Shown: positions 20,801 through 31,610, counted from the stretch's first letter. The stretch is DNA of 64,000 nucleotides from Ustilago trichophora (GCA_900323505.1 OOIN01000004.1:124001-188000); one strand, 5' to 3'. The notes: generated from the letters alone by a model not told the origin. Program-made: numbers and translations.

Positions 20801-22141
20801 CGCCTCAAGCTTGGCCGAGAGCTTCTGGTGCGTTCGCAGAAGATCCTCCGAGTTTCTCATCACGAGCGCCTGACGAGCGGGCTGATCGTTGAAGAAGGGC
20901 ATCATGCAGAGATTGTCAAAGAAGACCAGGACGAGTGTAGCGAGATCGTCGGCATAGTTACGCTCTGTGTCGATAAGCTCGAGCAAGGCAGCATAGCGAC
21001 GGACCTTGGCGGTGGTGTACTTTGCCTCAACGATGCTAGCATCGACCGACCCTTCCTCGATGAGGCCTGGGTAGTCAAGGATAGAAGCGTCAACTTCCGA
21101 AATCAGCGAGACAGGAGACGCCTGGCTTGGTGGCACACTCGAATCGTAGCCTCCAACGTCAACTCGCAGGGTATCTGCCGATCGTTCCTCGACATGCGAC
21201 TTGTAGCTGTTCTCAAATTCGGTTCCCGAAGGTACAGAGCTGATGGCAGTGTCGAGACTGCCGGCATGGCTCGAGCCTGTCGTCGAGGTGGAAGGTGTGC
21301 GGCTGATGTCTGTCTGAGCTGCTGACGTTTCGGTACCGCTACCATCGCTGCTACTGCCGCTGTTGCTGTCCCGCTCCTGCAGCTTGGGAGCGGACAATGA
21401 ATGCGGTTCTGAATCGACAATCGCGCTGGTGGGAGCTGAACCAAGGGCTGCGTCAATGGCCTCCTCACTGGTGCTGCTGAACATGGCAGAGATCGGTGAG
21501 CGGGCTGCAATGTCTCTTGGCGCCAGATCGGGAGAGCTGAGCGCAGTGACATAGTCGGAGCTGCCGGACCTCTGGCGATTGAGAGCAACACTTTGCAAAG
21601 TCGAGCCGCTCGCCTCTGCGCTGAGCAATCTGCCGTTTTGCGCCGGATTCTGCTCAGGTTGGTGGAGAGCGGAGGCCTCTTCCGCATCGGTCAGCACCTG
21701 GACCAGAGGGCCAGTGACATTGCGAGAGACTGCAGATTGGACTTGAAGAGCGAGACCAGCCATGCAAGCTGGGATAGTGGATTCCGAAGCAGGGGAGACG
21801 GGGCTTTCCATGCTGTCACGAGATGAACGTTCGAAGGCTGATCTGTTGCGGGCATGTAATGGCAGAGTCTGATCCGGTGATGTTGCTCGGGGTGTCGAGA
21901 CGGCCGGGGATGCCATCGAGGAGGAGCCGCTTGATCGGCTGGCGCCATGACAAGCGTCATCGCCAAATGTGTCGACTGAGCTGCGAGAGGATGAAGGGAA
22001 TGCGACGGCTGTCGAGATCTTTTCCACTTTGGGAAGCCGCGAAGATGAGGCCAAAGGTGCCGCAGCTGATGGTTCTGTGTGCGAGACGCTAGGCGCAGCT
22101 CCATAGTGAGTGCTGCTCGAAGCTGAGACGTTTGCCGGCAT
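17810..22141 (-). CDS. Rho guanine nucleotide exchange factor, DH-PH protein
   Basis: 1443 residues, ATG at 22141. The DH domain spans about 375-680 (KVRRYAALLELIDTERNYAD at its start, FLIKPIQRLCLYPLVLQTL as its conserved helix) and a PH domain follows at about 690-810, ending WIDMLSLAISRA. Such proteins activate Rho/Rac/Cdc42 GTPases by GDP release and control polarity and cytokinesis. A Ser/Thr/Gly-rich insert of about 65 residues (about 540-605) sits inside the DH domain. The N-terminal 370 residues and the C-terminal 600 are disordered, with a Gln run near 1210 and many Ser/Pro sites. I cannot name the target GTPase. The C-terminus ends with a short NRLSPLPSKTGA tail. Confidence 0.92.
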   Translation of the reverse strand: MPANVSASSSTHYGAAPSVSHTEPSAAAPLASSSRLPKVEKISTAVAFPSSSRSSVDTFGDDACHGASRSSGSSSMASPAVSTPRATSPDQTLPLHARNRSAFERSSRDSMESPVSPASESTIPACMAGLALQVQSAVSRNVTGPLVQVLTDAEEASALHQPEQNPAQNGRLLSAEASGSTLQSVALNRQRSGSSDYVTALSSPDLAPRDIAARSPISAMFSSTSEEAIDAALGSAPTSAIVDSEPHSLSAPKLQERDSNSGSSSDGSGTETSAAQTDISRTPSTSTTGSSHAGSLDTAISSVPSGTEFENSYKSHVEERSADTLRVDVGGYDSSVPPSQASPVSLISEVDASILDYPGLIEEGSVDASIVEAKYTTAKVRRYAALLELIDTERNYADDLATLVLVFFDNLCMMPFFNDQPARQALVMRNSEDLLRTHQKLSAKLEAILIDLGLRKPGQQRQVDDKKTELEKALSPQADEAVVRAAKLFNQMMPSLQSYKAFCSRHGEALALIREAEKRHADWDAFERHCADILKLTRLAQKGGSRPPSGANTPSVWSNSPSSYFTPVMTSTSSTLASGSTSTLIAGSGSNPGSASVTPGSGPSAMRQNSSRLLFRDFLIKPIQRLCLYPLVLQTLQKHSSATGDSVEELSLAISLMREVADQVDEAGKRRESELRADLISSRIEPNQGMTLSFIRSLGDCQLSGTLDVLHHHRVLNPLMAPLRFKYFGVFVYHSFLLMVKVRKNSTYECRHWFPLWAARLSNVEEERNLIPHSFRLSVKDHHFELAASNAKERQLWIDMLSLAISRATFTPPGSEAAFPCSLYFGDAADGESLEASEAPTPNASRPSEFQGYFDAAKAGTVDPLMEFLAMHAAGAAQATSSNQKGHRSSSGPWMPTEILLRHASPNSRAIVDRGMVLSDSVISARIARDGGSLSTLYAASGSGIGSAVGSSLGLSRLSAKETSTVKIQRRKSCAGLLENADATEDPNNLVFTATFVQPSSRSRSSTRVQLDSLTDREGWKSSLLKKANRVRPASIFAPTGLSVNTELGSPIWGAGSASTPTSPITATRDLPVHEFGSFGVPGSVPLSPTSRPTSTGPEPSSLSLTSSPISGCNSAGNSTANLRASVSSLPPRSRTSLYGMKDSLTMTFGRRARTRSAQAGFGDSDPIADFDPASALSSASPSPLASKVSLPHGEVVDSNSRRPSAEELYLQQQQQQKARSGGRSRTNSISSVTGSLRRVFTSNSLASLSHKRAQSDAVRSLGGSVQSERQLAMGGLATPLTESAPSGMMAGAIPEGAESPRKTGFNTLRRSRTMLNYSKNWFRASAAANVVERVNAEAVAPAQGLQRQSSFMSMTTASSGTDFNVVKDVAPQPLRTGSAPVTRQTPKHSEGFRRASDTHLTTIAEQHRDAGDMGVRRPPKGFNPLRFLQNNRLSPLPSKTGA
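18489..18511. repeat. CTG/CAG tract coding a Gln run
   Basis: Seven or eight glutamine codons within the C-terminal region of the RhoGEF; in-frame and so free to vary in length. Confidence 0.85.
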
Positions 22142-23429
22142 GATTGAAGGAGCGGAAGAAGCCGCTATGTTTATGGTATAGGAGAAGAGAGGAAGTCGTT
22201 CAAGTGGATGTACTTCTGAGTCGGAAGCTACCGCTGAAGATTGATAAGCGGTGCGGCTAGTGTTGGAAGCGTGCGCAGTACCGCAGTATCGACAGGAAGC
22301 TCAGTCGCAGTAAAAGCGCAAGCTACTCGTGCTTTTCTCTGTTTTTACCCGATCAAGCTCTGTGAGTGATAGAGTTTGGTTCAATGAAATGGTCAGTGCG
22401 TTGGAGCCTTGAGAGTCCGCACGAGACCGGAAGATCCGCAATATGCAAAAGGCGCGGCCGATGATACGCGGAGGCGGATGGCGATTTAAGCTTTCAAGTC
22501 GAGAGAGCCATGTCGCCCTGAGAGAAGGGATAGGCTCGTACTGTTGTTGGTAGAAAGCGGCAGAGGGACAACCGATGCTAGGGCGCACTGTTCGTCCACG
22601 CTGCTTGAGCTGAGATCGAGCTCGATCGGCGAATACGGGGGGTATAAGGTGCTACCTGAGAAGATGGAGCAGGTGGCGGGTATGGAAAGGGTGTCGCAAG
22701 CTGTTGCAGGGCTGCTGAAACGAAGGGCCAATCAAGTAGAGACAGGGACAGAGACAGAGACGGAGACGGAGAGAGAGAGAGAGAGAGAAATCAAAAGTCG
22801 ATGATGGTTGAGCTTATCCGATGGTGTAGTCGGAACACCGGGTTGAGCTAGTTTTTTGGTATAGATGATATCACCCACTGTCGAAGAGCAAAGGAGTGAG
22901 TGATGGCGGTAAAGACGGTTGGTGACCTGAAGCTGAGCAGGGAAGAGATATGGTGGAGAGAGAAGGAGACCAAAGCAATCCGAAAGGTGAGGGCAAGGAA
23001 GAGGCAATGAGCCGATCAGCAAGGTAGCAGGGTAGTAGGGCTAGAATGGCGAAGGATCCGGAACTCCCGTGTCAAGCGCAGTTTGCAGCAGCAGTTGCAG
23101 AAGCAGCGGAACGCGAATCCGATCTAATACGCTATGGCGAACGGTTGGGCGGCGTCTACTGGAGAGAACAGACCTGCTCGAAACTTCACTTCCTTGAGAT
23201 GGGCGCAGATTATGCAGACCGAGGAGGTGCAAGCGAGTTGAGAGCAACATACAGTACAGACAGAGACAAAGAGATGGATGAGATAGCACCCAGGAAAGCC
23301 ATACGTAGAGACAACAACGATGCGTGCTTTGGTTGCTGTGGGTGGGGACAATGGCTTTGACCTGCATCTCGTCTGCAGGAGAAGGAGACCACCAGCTTCA
23401 CGCCAAGAAAAATGGGTCTGAGAGCACCG

Positions 23430-23433
23430 AAAA

Positions 23434-23452
<19 letters not shown>
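23430..23452. repeat. Poly-A tract (23 nt)
   Basis: Uninterrupted run followed by AAGAAAGAAAAG, in the gene-free stretch upstream of the RhoGEF. Confidence 0.9.
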
Positions 23453-23466
<14 letters not shown>

Positions 23467-26400
23467 AGCAAGCAAGCAGTAGTAGCAGCAGCAGCAAGTA
23501 CGAGAAAACAGCTGACATTTTCTGATCCCATCCATTCATCTGTCCATCGAGTTGCATACTTTACTGCACGAACACAACAAAGAGGCGCAGACAGCGTTTC
23601 CGCCCCGTCGATTCATTCTCTCCTCACTGTTCGGTGCAGCTCTCGACGTTTCCATGAATTCTAGCTTTCAGCCAGAGAGGCATCATCATCCATTCAGTCC
23701 TCTCTTGGCTTCTACCACCAAAGATACTCCTTCTCACGATTCGGATGGGCCGTCAGTCCGAGTTCCAAACGGCCATGGAGGTCAGAGTGCAGAAAGTGAC
23801 AGGTAAAATTGCAGAGCGTTGGCAAAAACAGACTTCGGGAGAGCCTGTCTGGTTTGCGTCTGCGAGCCCAGATCGTCGCTTGATCCGCTTTTGATGCGTT
23901 GGGCGGACGGGAATGGGGAGCCGTGTGTCTCCCTCTCATCCTCGCTCCGCAACCAAAAATGGACACTACACCGCTGACCTTTGGCAAAGGTCGACGGCGG
24001 GAAGCGGAGAGAGAGTCACACACCGCGTTGACGTTGAATCGGACGGACGGCGAATGCCATCGTTCTTGGCCAGGGCTTGGCTATCCCAGCCAAAGACAGA
24101 AGCGAGATCTCGAGCAAGAAAGAGAAATCGAGAGAAGAGAGAGAGCGCAAAACGCATCATGTCGCAATCATCCCGCGTCCACGTCTGTTTCGACCCTTTT
24201 CCTTGACTTGCTTGACAAACACCCAGACTTGGATCCTCGCTGAACCTGTCGTCCTCTTTTCTTTTCTGGAAAAAAAAATCAAAAAAAAAATCGTCAAACT
24301 CTTGCGCTTTTGTGTGTGTCGCTCTTTTCTCTCGGCGCGTGGTTCGCGATCAACACACTCGAAACTCGCCTTGCTTGCTTGTTCACCGATTGGGCGGCCG
24401 CGAACTCGAAACCGCACCATACAGTACCCGTAAGAATCAACACACACGAGCAGCATCACCAGGAGTGGCAGCGGCAACCTGTCGGATGAAAAGTTAATCG
24501 AACCTCGCACTCGCCGTCTCTCGACGTTGGACAGCTTTGCAGTCAAAAGACCAGCATCAAGATAGCCATCTCGTCCAAGCCAAGATGACACCTGGCCTAG
24601 TAACCTACCTTGGCCATCCACGACGGACGCTTTCGTACAGCGTTCCCAAGCTTGCAAGCTTGCGACGAAATGTGGCGGCGCATTCCGATGTGGTAGTGGC
24701 ACACACGGTACGCACACACATGCGGTAACAGAGAGGCAAACATTGGCACGGGAGCCCATCATCACTTACAAATAAATGGTGAAAGAAAAAGAAGGGAAAT
24801 CGGGCAGGTCTCGATCCGGATGGAGTTTTTCCCTGAACGCGTGCCTCCCTTTTGCCTCTTCTGGATGTCGTAGGGATTGGCGCCCGAATTTCGAGCAAAT
24901 TCCTTTTTCTTGAAGGGGCAGGAGCGCAGTGAATGATCTGCAAAAATGCCTGGAAAGCCACACAGAAACCTCTCCAAAGAGGCAAATGGATTTGTTCAGT
25001 AAGTTAGCGCGCATGCAGTGCTTGCCGGGTTTGCGTTGAACAAGGGCAGCGGATGACGACTGTCATTGGATTGACTGAGGACTCCAAAAGGGTTCCACGA
25101 TCTCGCTTGACTACCGGATCATCAGGGTCAATAGAGGCAAGCTCAGCGCTTTGAGCAGGTGCTCCGAATACACGAATTGATCTCCAGGGTTGGAACGCAT
25201 GGCATTGCTTCTACTCATTCCATCCCTCACCTTGCGTAACAGAGCTTCGTCTGAATTCCATTTCGTCAGCTTCCTTCGAGAGATTTTTGGAACTGTACTG
25301 TACTGTTCACACTGCAACACGTCAATACTTGTACAAGAAATTATTCAGCCAAGTGCACACGGATGCAGCCAAAAGTCGGAGCTTCATGTATGATGTCGAC
25401 AGACCTGCCCAATTGTTGCAATTTTCTGCAATACTCTGGGAGCACGATTGACTGGAAGCAAGTGCAGATGACTTCAACCAAAGAGCTCTTTCTTCAAAGA
25501 GGGTCCTGTCACGACCACATATCCGACCACTGGGTCACCTTGTCAATCGCTTACCCGACGTCGTTTTTGATTGTCGTCCCACTTTCTGGCTCCTTGTCAA
25601 CTTCCTACGTTGGAAGAATCCATATCGCTGTCGTCGATGCCAGAGACACGAACACAGATCAAAACGTTGTTTTGCTTTCACGCTTTATCAAAGTAGAAAG
25701 AGAGAGAGGGATGGCGATAGCGAGCCTGATCGCGAGTGACAGCCTCGCTTACAGCAACAAGGCTTTCAAGGACTGACGATCGCAACGCTTGTGATCCCGA
25801 GCGATTCCATTCTTCCGCAATCTTATGCGCTTCTTTCTCGGGCCGGAAAGCAAACTAGCGCCAAATCTTCGACAGCGTTCTTCTTCTCCTTCTGGCATGT
25901 TCAGGCAGCGTAGTAGATAAGCCGATCGAGCGTTCAATGCTGGGCGTGCATTTGGCAAGCCACCCAAAAGAGTGTGGAATGAGAAAGCGACAGAGTATGA
26001 TCCGATGCGTATTTCACACGATCAGCTTTCGCTAACATCGCCAAGCAAGCTAAGTCATTAGATTACACCTCAGCTCGGTTCGTCTTACAACAAGATCTGA
26101 CAAAGGGAACAAGCTAGAAAGTACCACAGTCTAGGTCGGCCACGTCGGTGAGCAATTAGCGAACAGTCTGTGTGTTTCAACACGGCGGTCAAGCGCGGAC
26201 AAGGCTAGCTAGGTGCAATAGCTCGTAGCTAGGTAGTTGTTGTTCGTGGTGCTGCTGTCATCGGCCCATGCAGCAAGGTGAAACTTGCCGGGCATTGGAT
26301 CGGGTCATGATCGAACCGAACGGACGAGGGCGCCGACCTGGGTGTCCTTATTTCTATTTATTTTTATCAAAATCGCAGGAAATGATTTTTGTTTTCTTTT

Positions 26401-27101
26401 GCGTGCTCTTGTGGAAGATTTTCGAAATTTGTTTGTTCTGCCTGCTCCTTCGACTCCGACCGTCTCGTGCCGCTGCAAGTCGTCGTTGCGGTTCAAGAAG
26501 GATCTTGAAATGATTGCATGTTGCTCGCCATCGACACTGATCGGCGTTGTCACACTTCCGCCCTACTTCGATATATTGAACACTGTACTGTCTATTGATC
26601 ACTTTCAAGCCTCGCTTGAATTACAGCTCACCATTTGTCGGGTTCCCATGAGCTCATGGAGAAGCAACTTTGCTTGACCGACGGAAAACCATACTTGCGG
26701 AGTTGACCGTGTCAGACGGTCACTGTACCACACGAAATACATGCTGCTTACCCGATGAGAACACTCGGTATCCGATGCACCATGACTCCCGAATTCGAGG
26801 AAAGACAAAGAAATTGGTAAGCAGCAGCAGCAGCAGAAGCAGTAGCGTTCGTTGAAAAGTTGCCCATCAAAACCTTTTGGGGACGTCTTTTCAAAGCCAA
26901 GACATGTAGCGACTAAGAATAGCTGATCTGATGTGCTTGATGAGGACCAATGCTTCCGTAAAAAGCAACGCAGGGACAAAGAATTTTCAGGAACAGCAAA
27001 ACCCCCCGACCGGCCGCGACCCTATCCCGACCCCTACAGCAAGCACTCGTTCAACTTGATTCGTCAGGTCGTGAGACCCAACCGAGAAGCGACCGCACAC
27101 A

Positions 27102-27121
27102 TACAGTACTGTACAGTACTG
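27102..27121. repeat. Compound TACAGTACTGTACAGTACTG element
   Basis: Three overlapping copies of the 7-mer TACAGTA/TACTGTA in alternating orientation, forming a near-perfect palindrome. See the finding on this recurrent motif. Confidence 0.8.
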
Positions 27122-29780
27122 CACACACAAGGTCAAATTGATGGTCGGCAGCGCAAGCGAAATTGGAGATTCGAACGCCGCCCCAGCCTTTTCCCCAAAT
27201 TTCGGCGTATGGTGTTGGAGCTGTTTCGAACCCTCGCGCCCTTGGGATGCTTGATCATGTTTGGCAGGTGCCGATCCATTGCAAGTTCGTGCTGGATCAA
27301 ATCGAAGCAAAGCGAAGCTGAGTACTTTTTGCGATGTCGGCACGATGGATTTGCGGTACAGATGCAGGTTGAAAGTGGAAAAGGGTAGGCTGGTTAGGAA
27401 ATTTTTTTGGGCAGTAGGATACAGCTTGGCTTTGCTTTCTTCTTCTCGATCGACAAGAAGAGGATAAATTTCCGACGCAAACGAAGGTGCAGCTGCTCCA
27501 CATCCCTTGCCGTTTTGTCTACAGCTCTCCTCGCGATCAAATGACATCACCATGCAGTGCTCCACAGTCGCGCATCGACGTGGGGATTCGTTTCTCCTTA
27601 ATCAGCGTGGTCCTTCGCTCTAACATTGACAAATTCTTCGGTCTAACACCATTTGCATTGTGCCAACTTGCATCGAAACGAAGCAACGTTTCTTCTTTCG
27701 GAGGCTTTTTCTATGGAGGCAAGGGTCCATGTGATACTGTACAGTGCCTGCCTGCAAAGTCTTCCAGAATTGCAAGAGCACGCACCCCTTCCCCTTGCAT
27801 GCTGTGCATCGCTACACCATATCTTGCAGACAAGCACTAGGCGTCATTCGGTCGCCGGTCACACCTTTGCTACCATTTCATCATCGTAAGAGTTCAGATC
27901 CAAGTTCGGCTCTGTGAGCGCGGGAGCGGTGTACCAATCTGAGCAAAGAATTCTCTTGTAAGAGCTCTGGACTTTTTGAGGTCTACAAGCGAGGGTCGGA
28001 AATGTCCGACGACCTCGTGCTTCTTTCTTCTCGCGCGCGCGCGTTTTACACGCACACACCCAGACCCAAAAGAGCAACCCTTCCCTCTTTGCATTGTTCT
28101 CTTTCATCTCCAGCCAATCATACAGTACGTACAATCTTTTCGGATGGAGCAATATACTCCCACACCGTGTGTGTGTATGCACAGCCTAGCTCTCAACCCA
28201 TGCTTCGGACAGACCGACAACAAAAAGAAAAAGAAGAGTACTGTAGCGAAGAGAGCCAGGCCAAGAATGCCGCGCTTCGGCTCCTCCGTCTCCAACTCTT
28301 CGCCACACAATTCCTATGGTCTTGGCATCAAGCCTATCTCGGCATTGTATCCGCCGCACCGCACTATCTTACCTTCTAATCTTGTCGGGTGGCATGATAT
28401 GCATCAGAATCAGCTGTTTTCTTGAATTGCCCCTGGTTGCCAAGTCCGTTCTCTCGGGCTCCGTTTTAGGTGGCGTCGGAGCGAATCACACAAATACAGT
28501 ACAGAGTACCCAGGGAAAAAAAAAAATACTACTCGCCCGTCGGGTAGAACAGAAACAAGCTTTTGGTAGGTCATGAGGATGTGATCCCGCGCGACCTATA
28601 GAGAGATCCTGCTGTTCTCGGGGCGAAAAGTGTTGGCATTGTAGCTTGTGTTGGTCGTCGTAGGATGGGCCGAAGCGAAATGAAGCAAAGGGTCATCAGG
28701 GATGCCATGACCTTATTATTATTTTGAGCTCCTTTATTCTTGCACCCTGCAGCAGCACGCCAGACCCTGAATTCAAGTCAACGGCGACCCATTTCACTTG
28801 ACTCCATTCATTGCTCCATCACCTCCTTCCTCCTCTCATGAGGAGTCGAGGTCTCGCGCCTCTAACCGCCAAGCACCGCATGAAGGCGCTAGCTGCTACA
28901 GCATGCTCTTTGATCCGGAAATTGTACATATGTAGAGCGACCTCGAACAATATCGTATCAAAATTGAAAAGTCGCGCTTCAGCCTCGCACTTCCGCGCCA
29001 GCCTGCAGCTACTAACGTTACAGCATAGAACATATGGAAGCGGTGCTGGGAATCTGCAATGAAACGCAGGATGAGGCAACCTCTAACAGGAAAGGGCTGA
29101 AGCGAGCCCCTGTGGGCTAGAGCAGCCATATCGTGCTCTAGCAATGAGTGGTCGATTGCGCCACCCTACAACAATAAGAGTCGTGTGGGGTTGTGCAGTC
29201 TGCGGGATATCACGGATACTGCACCGCCATCAAGGAAGCTTGGGTGTGGGATTTCACTTTGCAATGTTGATGAATGAGGGTATACTTTTACGCCTGATCG
29301 CAGTTGGATTGCCATGCTGAACGGATGCCAGCTCGGTACCCATTGCATGCCTCTGCTTCGCCGATTGGTGCTTGCTAGCTCTGCAGATCGGGTATGGCGC
29401 TGCCGTTTTGTCGATCAGGGTCATTCATGGGAGATAATCTAATTTGCGATGTCTGTTCTTGAAGCCCTCCTCTGTGTGATGCTCAAAGCAATGCCACGGA
29501 GATTGGCTAGATAGTATAATCCAGGCTGCACCTAAGTGACAATCGAAGAGCGCAAGAATGCTACCAATGACAGGGCTCACCTCACAAAAGTACACAATTT
29601 GGCGGGTCTGGGCAGACTGAGCAGACGTGGGCATGGTCAAGCACGCTGGTAGAAAGTGGATGGAGGAACGGGTGTGAAAGTTAGAAGGCGGAAAGCGCAG
29701 CTTGCACCATTTTTGCGACATCTAATGCGAAACATGATCAAGAGTCGACAATAGGACAATGAAGCGAGTCCGTTCCGTTC

Positions 29781-31610
29781 TTAAGCTTCGTAAGACTCGA
29801 CACGGTCAAAGTTGTTCTTGAAGAACAGATCATGGTTCATGAGTGTGGGCTTCTCCGAGGTGATTGTCTGACCCTGCCAGTCGGTGATCCTAAAGGTGAC
29901 CTTGTCCTTATTCGTGTCGAATCCAAATGGCTGCTGAGACTCCCACTTCCACCAACTGTTGTCGACATGGGTAGCTTCAGCCCAACCGTGACTGCCCCAC
30001 TTCATCTCGACCCTGACGACTGCTTCGTAGTTACCCCTGATCTGAACCTGGAAGAAGCCTGGGTTGGCACCGTCCCTCCAGTGAACTTGAAGAAGGTTGA
30101 TGCCGCTGCCCGATTTTTCAAAGGCCTCTTTGCAGTTGACAAACTTCCAGTTGATGGGAAGCTTGCTACCATCGGCGCCGTTGGTGACACTGTTCCAGGC
30201 ATCGGGGTGCATGTCGAGGCCGGACCAGCATTGGTCTACACCAGGGCAGAGATCGCTGACAATGGCGATAGTCTTCTTACCTGGGGGAAGAGTACCCTTT
30301 TTGGGCGGTTCGACACTCCACTTGGCCGAGTTGCTGAAGAGCGATGCCGAGGTCGAGGCAATCTCGACACAGGTTCCACAAGCCAAGCCGTCTTGGAAGA
30401 AGGACTGGTCCATGGCGACAGAAGGAAGGTTGTGGTGAGGCATGTCGTTAAACATGCATGCTCCACCTTGCCAAAAGTCTCCACCGCCGAATTGGGTTCC
30501 GGGTCCATGGTGGATGAGGCCAGGATCGAACCATTGGTGCTTGACTTTACCGTTGGTGGGCAGAGTGGTGCTGCCTTGGGTACCCGTGCAGTAGACACCC
30601 TTGTGGTCTTTGTCTTGCTTGGTAGCGTCGTCCTTGCCAGATTGGTTAGGGGGAATGTTGGGGCTGTAGTCTTGCTGTTCTTGACCATCGGCGCCAGAGT
30701 TACCGGGCTGGTCAGCAGAGCCGCTAGGGTTGTTGCCCGGCTGAGCACCCGAACCCTGGCCAGGAGCTCCTCCACCGGGAGTTGTGTTGCCGTCACCCTG
30801 AGAACCGCTGCCAAGCTGAGTGTTGGGAGGCTGGTATCCAGCTCCCTCATCACCATAGCCTTCGCGGACGGAACCGTCGTCAGTTGGAGGGTTTCCGCCA
30901 ATCTGCTGGTCAGGAGCGCCATCGATAGCGGGCATATCACTGCCCTGCGAGCCCTGGTCGCCATCGGCACCAGGAGTGGGAGTACCACCACCCTGAGCAC
31001 CATCACCAATAGGAGACTGGTCAGGCTGATTCTGACCCGGAATCTGACCCTGACCCTGACCCTGACCCTGACCCTTGGGCGTCATGGCGCATTTTTTGCC
31101 CTTGTGCTTCTTCTTGCGCATCTTCTTGTCGGTTGGGAGGCTTCCAGGAGTGTCACCTTGGCCGGCAGAAGCAGGGACAGGAGCATCTCCTTGACCGGGG
31201 ATAGCGGGGGCGGGAACAGGTGCAGGAGTATTGCCGCCAGGGATAGGAGTCTCTGCACCAGAAGCAGGAGCGGGGCCGTTACCGCCCGGGGTAGCACCTT
31301 CAGCACCAGGAGCGGGGGTAGGAGCCCCGTCCGCCGGGGCTCCGAAGTCATCAGCGGGGGCAGGCACAGGAACAGGCGCAGGAGCACCATCAACAGCAGG
31401 TGCAGGGGAAGGCTCGATAGCGTCCCCAGCCGTAGACGTCTTATCAGCACCATGCTTATGATGTCCATGGTGATGACCACCGACCTTGCACGCTCCTCCA
31501 CCTCGACGATGAAGCTTGTTGGGAGCATGACCGATCCCACCTTGAGGAGCAGCAATGACAGAAGTGGCGAGGAAGGCTGCCACCAGGGCGAGGGCTGGGG
31601 TGGTGCGCAT
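29781..31610 (-). CDS. Secreted expansin-like protein (DPBB plus CBM63-like) with a long repetitive linker
   Basis: 609 residues, ATG at 31610. An N-terminal signal peptide (about 1-20, ending SVIA-APQ) is followed by a His-rich patch and a dibasic RR at 35-36 that could be cut by Kex2. Residues about 40-335 are a Pro/Ala/Gly/Gln-rich linker with repeats such as GQGQGQGQ. Residues about 337-609 form a two-domain expansin fold: a six-stranded double-psi barrel with Cys pairs (GVYCTGTQ, GGACMFND, LACGTCVEI, LCPGVDQCWSGLDMHPDAW, where the Asp before HPD is in the place of the conserved acidic residue) and a C-terminal beta-sandwich rich in surface Trp/Tyr (SWWKWESQQPFGF). Expansins loosen cell-wall polysaccharide without hydrolysis. 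In plant-associated fungi they act on host or own walls; which applies here is unknown. Confidence 0.9.
   Translation of the reverse strand: MRTTPALALVAAFLATSVIAAPQGGIGHAPNKLHRRGGGACKVGGHHHGHHKHGADKTSTAGDAIEPSPAPAVDGAPAPVPVPAPADDFGAPADGAPTPAPGAEGATPGGNGPAPASGAETPIPGGNTPAPVPAPAIPGQGDAPVPASAGQGDTPGSLPTDKKMRKKKHKGKKCAMTPKGQGQGQGQGQIPGQNQPDQSPIGDGAQGGGTPTPGADGDQGSQGSDMPAIDGAPDQQIGGNPPTDDGSVREGYGDEGAGYQPPNTQLGSGSQGDGNTTPGGGAPGQGSGAQPGNNPSGSADQPGNSGADGQEQQDYSPNIPPNQSGKDDATKQDKDHKGVYCTGTQGSTTLPTNGKVKHQWFDPGLIHHGPGTQFGGGDFWQGGACMFNDMPHHNLPSVAMDQSFFQDGLACGTCVEIASTSASLFSNSAKWSVEPPKKGTLPPGKKTIAIVSDLCPGVDQCWSGLDMHPDAWNSVTNGADGSKLPINWKFVNCKEAFEKSGSGINLLQVHWRDGANPGFFQVQIRGNYEAVVRVEMKWGSHGWAEATHVDNSWWKWESQQPFGFDTNKDKVTFRITDWQGQTITSEKPTLMNHDLFFKNNFDRVESYEA

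Larger units (their letters stand above)
22142..29780. other. 7.6 kb stretch without a supportable gene
   Basis: Upstream of the RhoGEF and downstream of the expansin-like gene, both on the minus strand. All open frames are short, overlap on both strands and lack family motifs. Visible structure: a GA-rich patch (22741-22788), an A-run of 23 (23430-23452), further A-runs near 24270-24290 and 28517-28527, TACTGTA/TACAGTA elements at 23250, 24420, 25296, 27102-27118, 27735, 28121, 28239 and 28495, and a pair of hairpins at 29105-29141. A frame from ATG 23654 (about 50 codons) has a coding-like look but no continuation that I can support. Non-coding transcripts or regulatory DNA are possible. 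Confidence 0.5.

Noticed and set aside
24550..24640. Minus-strand peptide VVDGQGRLLGQ resembling the start of ribosomal protein uL13 (RPL16)
   Set aside because: Similarity ends after about 15 residues in every frame, and no downstream exon with the conserved uL13 blocks was found. Likely coincidence.
24878..24888. TGGCGCCCGAA, like a retroelement primer-binding site for tRNA-Lys
   Set aside because: No flanking LTR ends, no direct repeats and no gag/pol frame nearby.
26987..27565. Minus-strand frame of about 190 codons in the gene-poor stretch
   Set aside because: It runs through the palindromic TACAGTACTG element, has no family motif, and overlaps a comparable frame on the other strand.
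29009..29016. CTACTAAC, like a yeast intron branch site
   Set aside because: No coding exon could be linked on either side.
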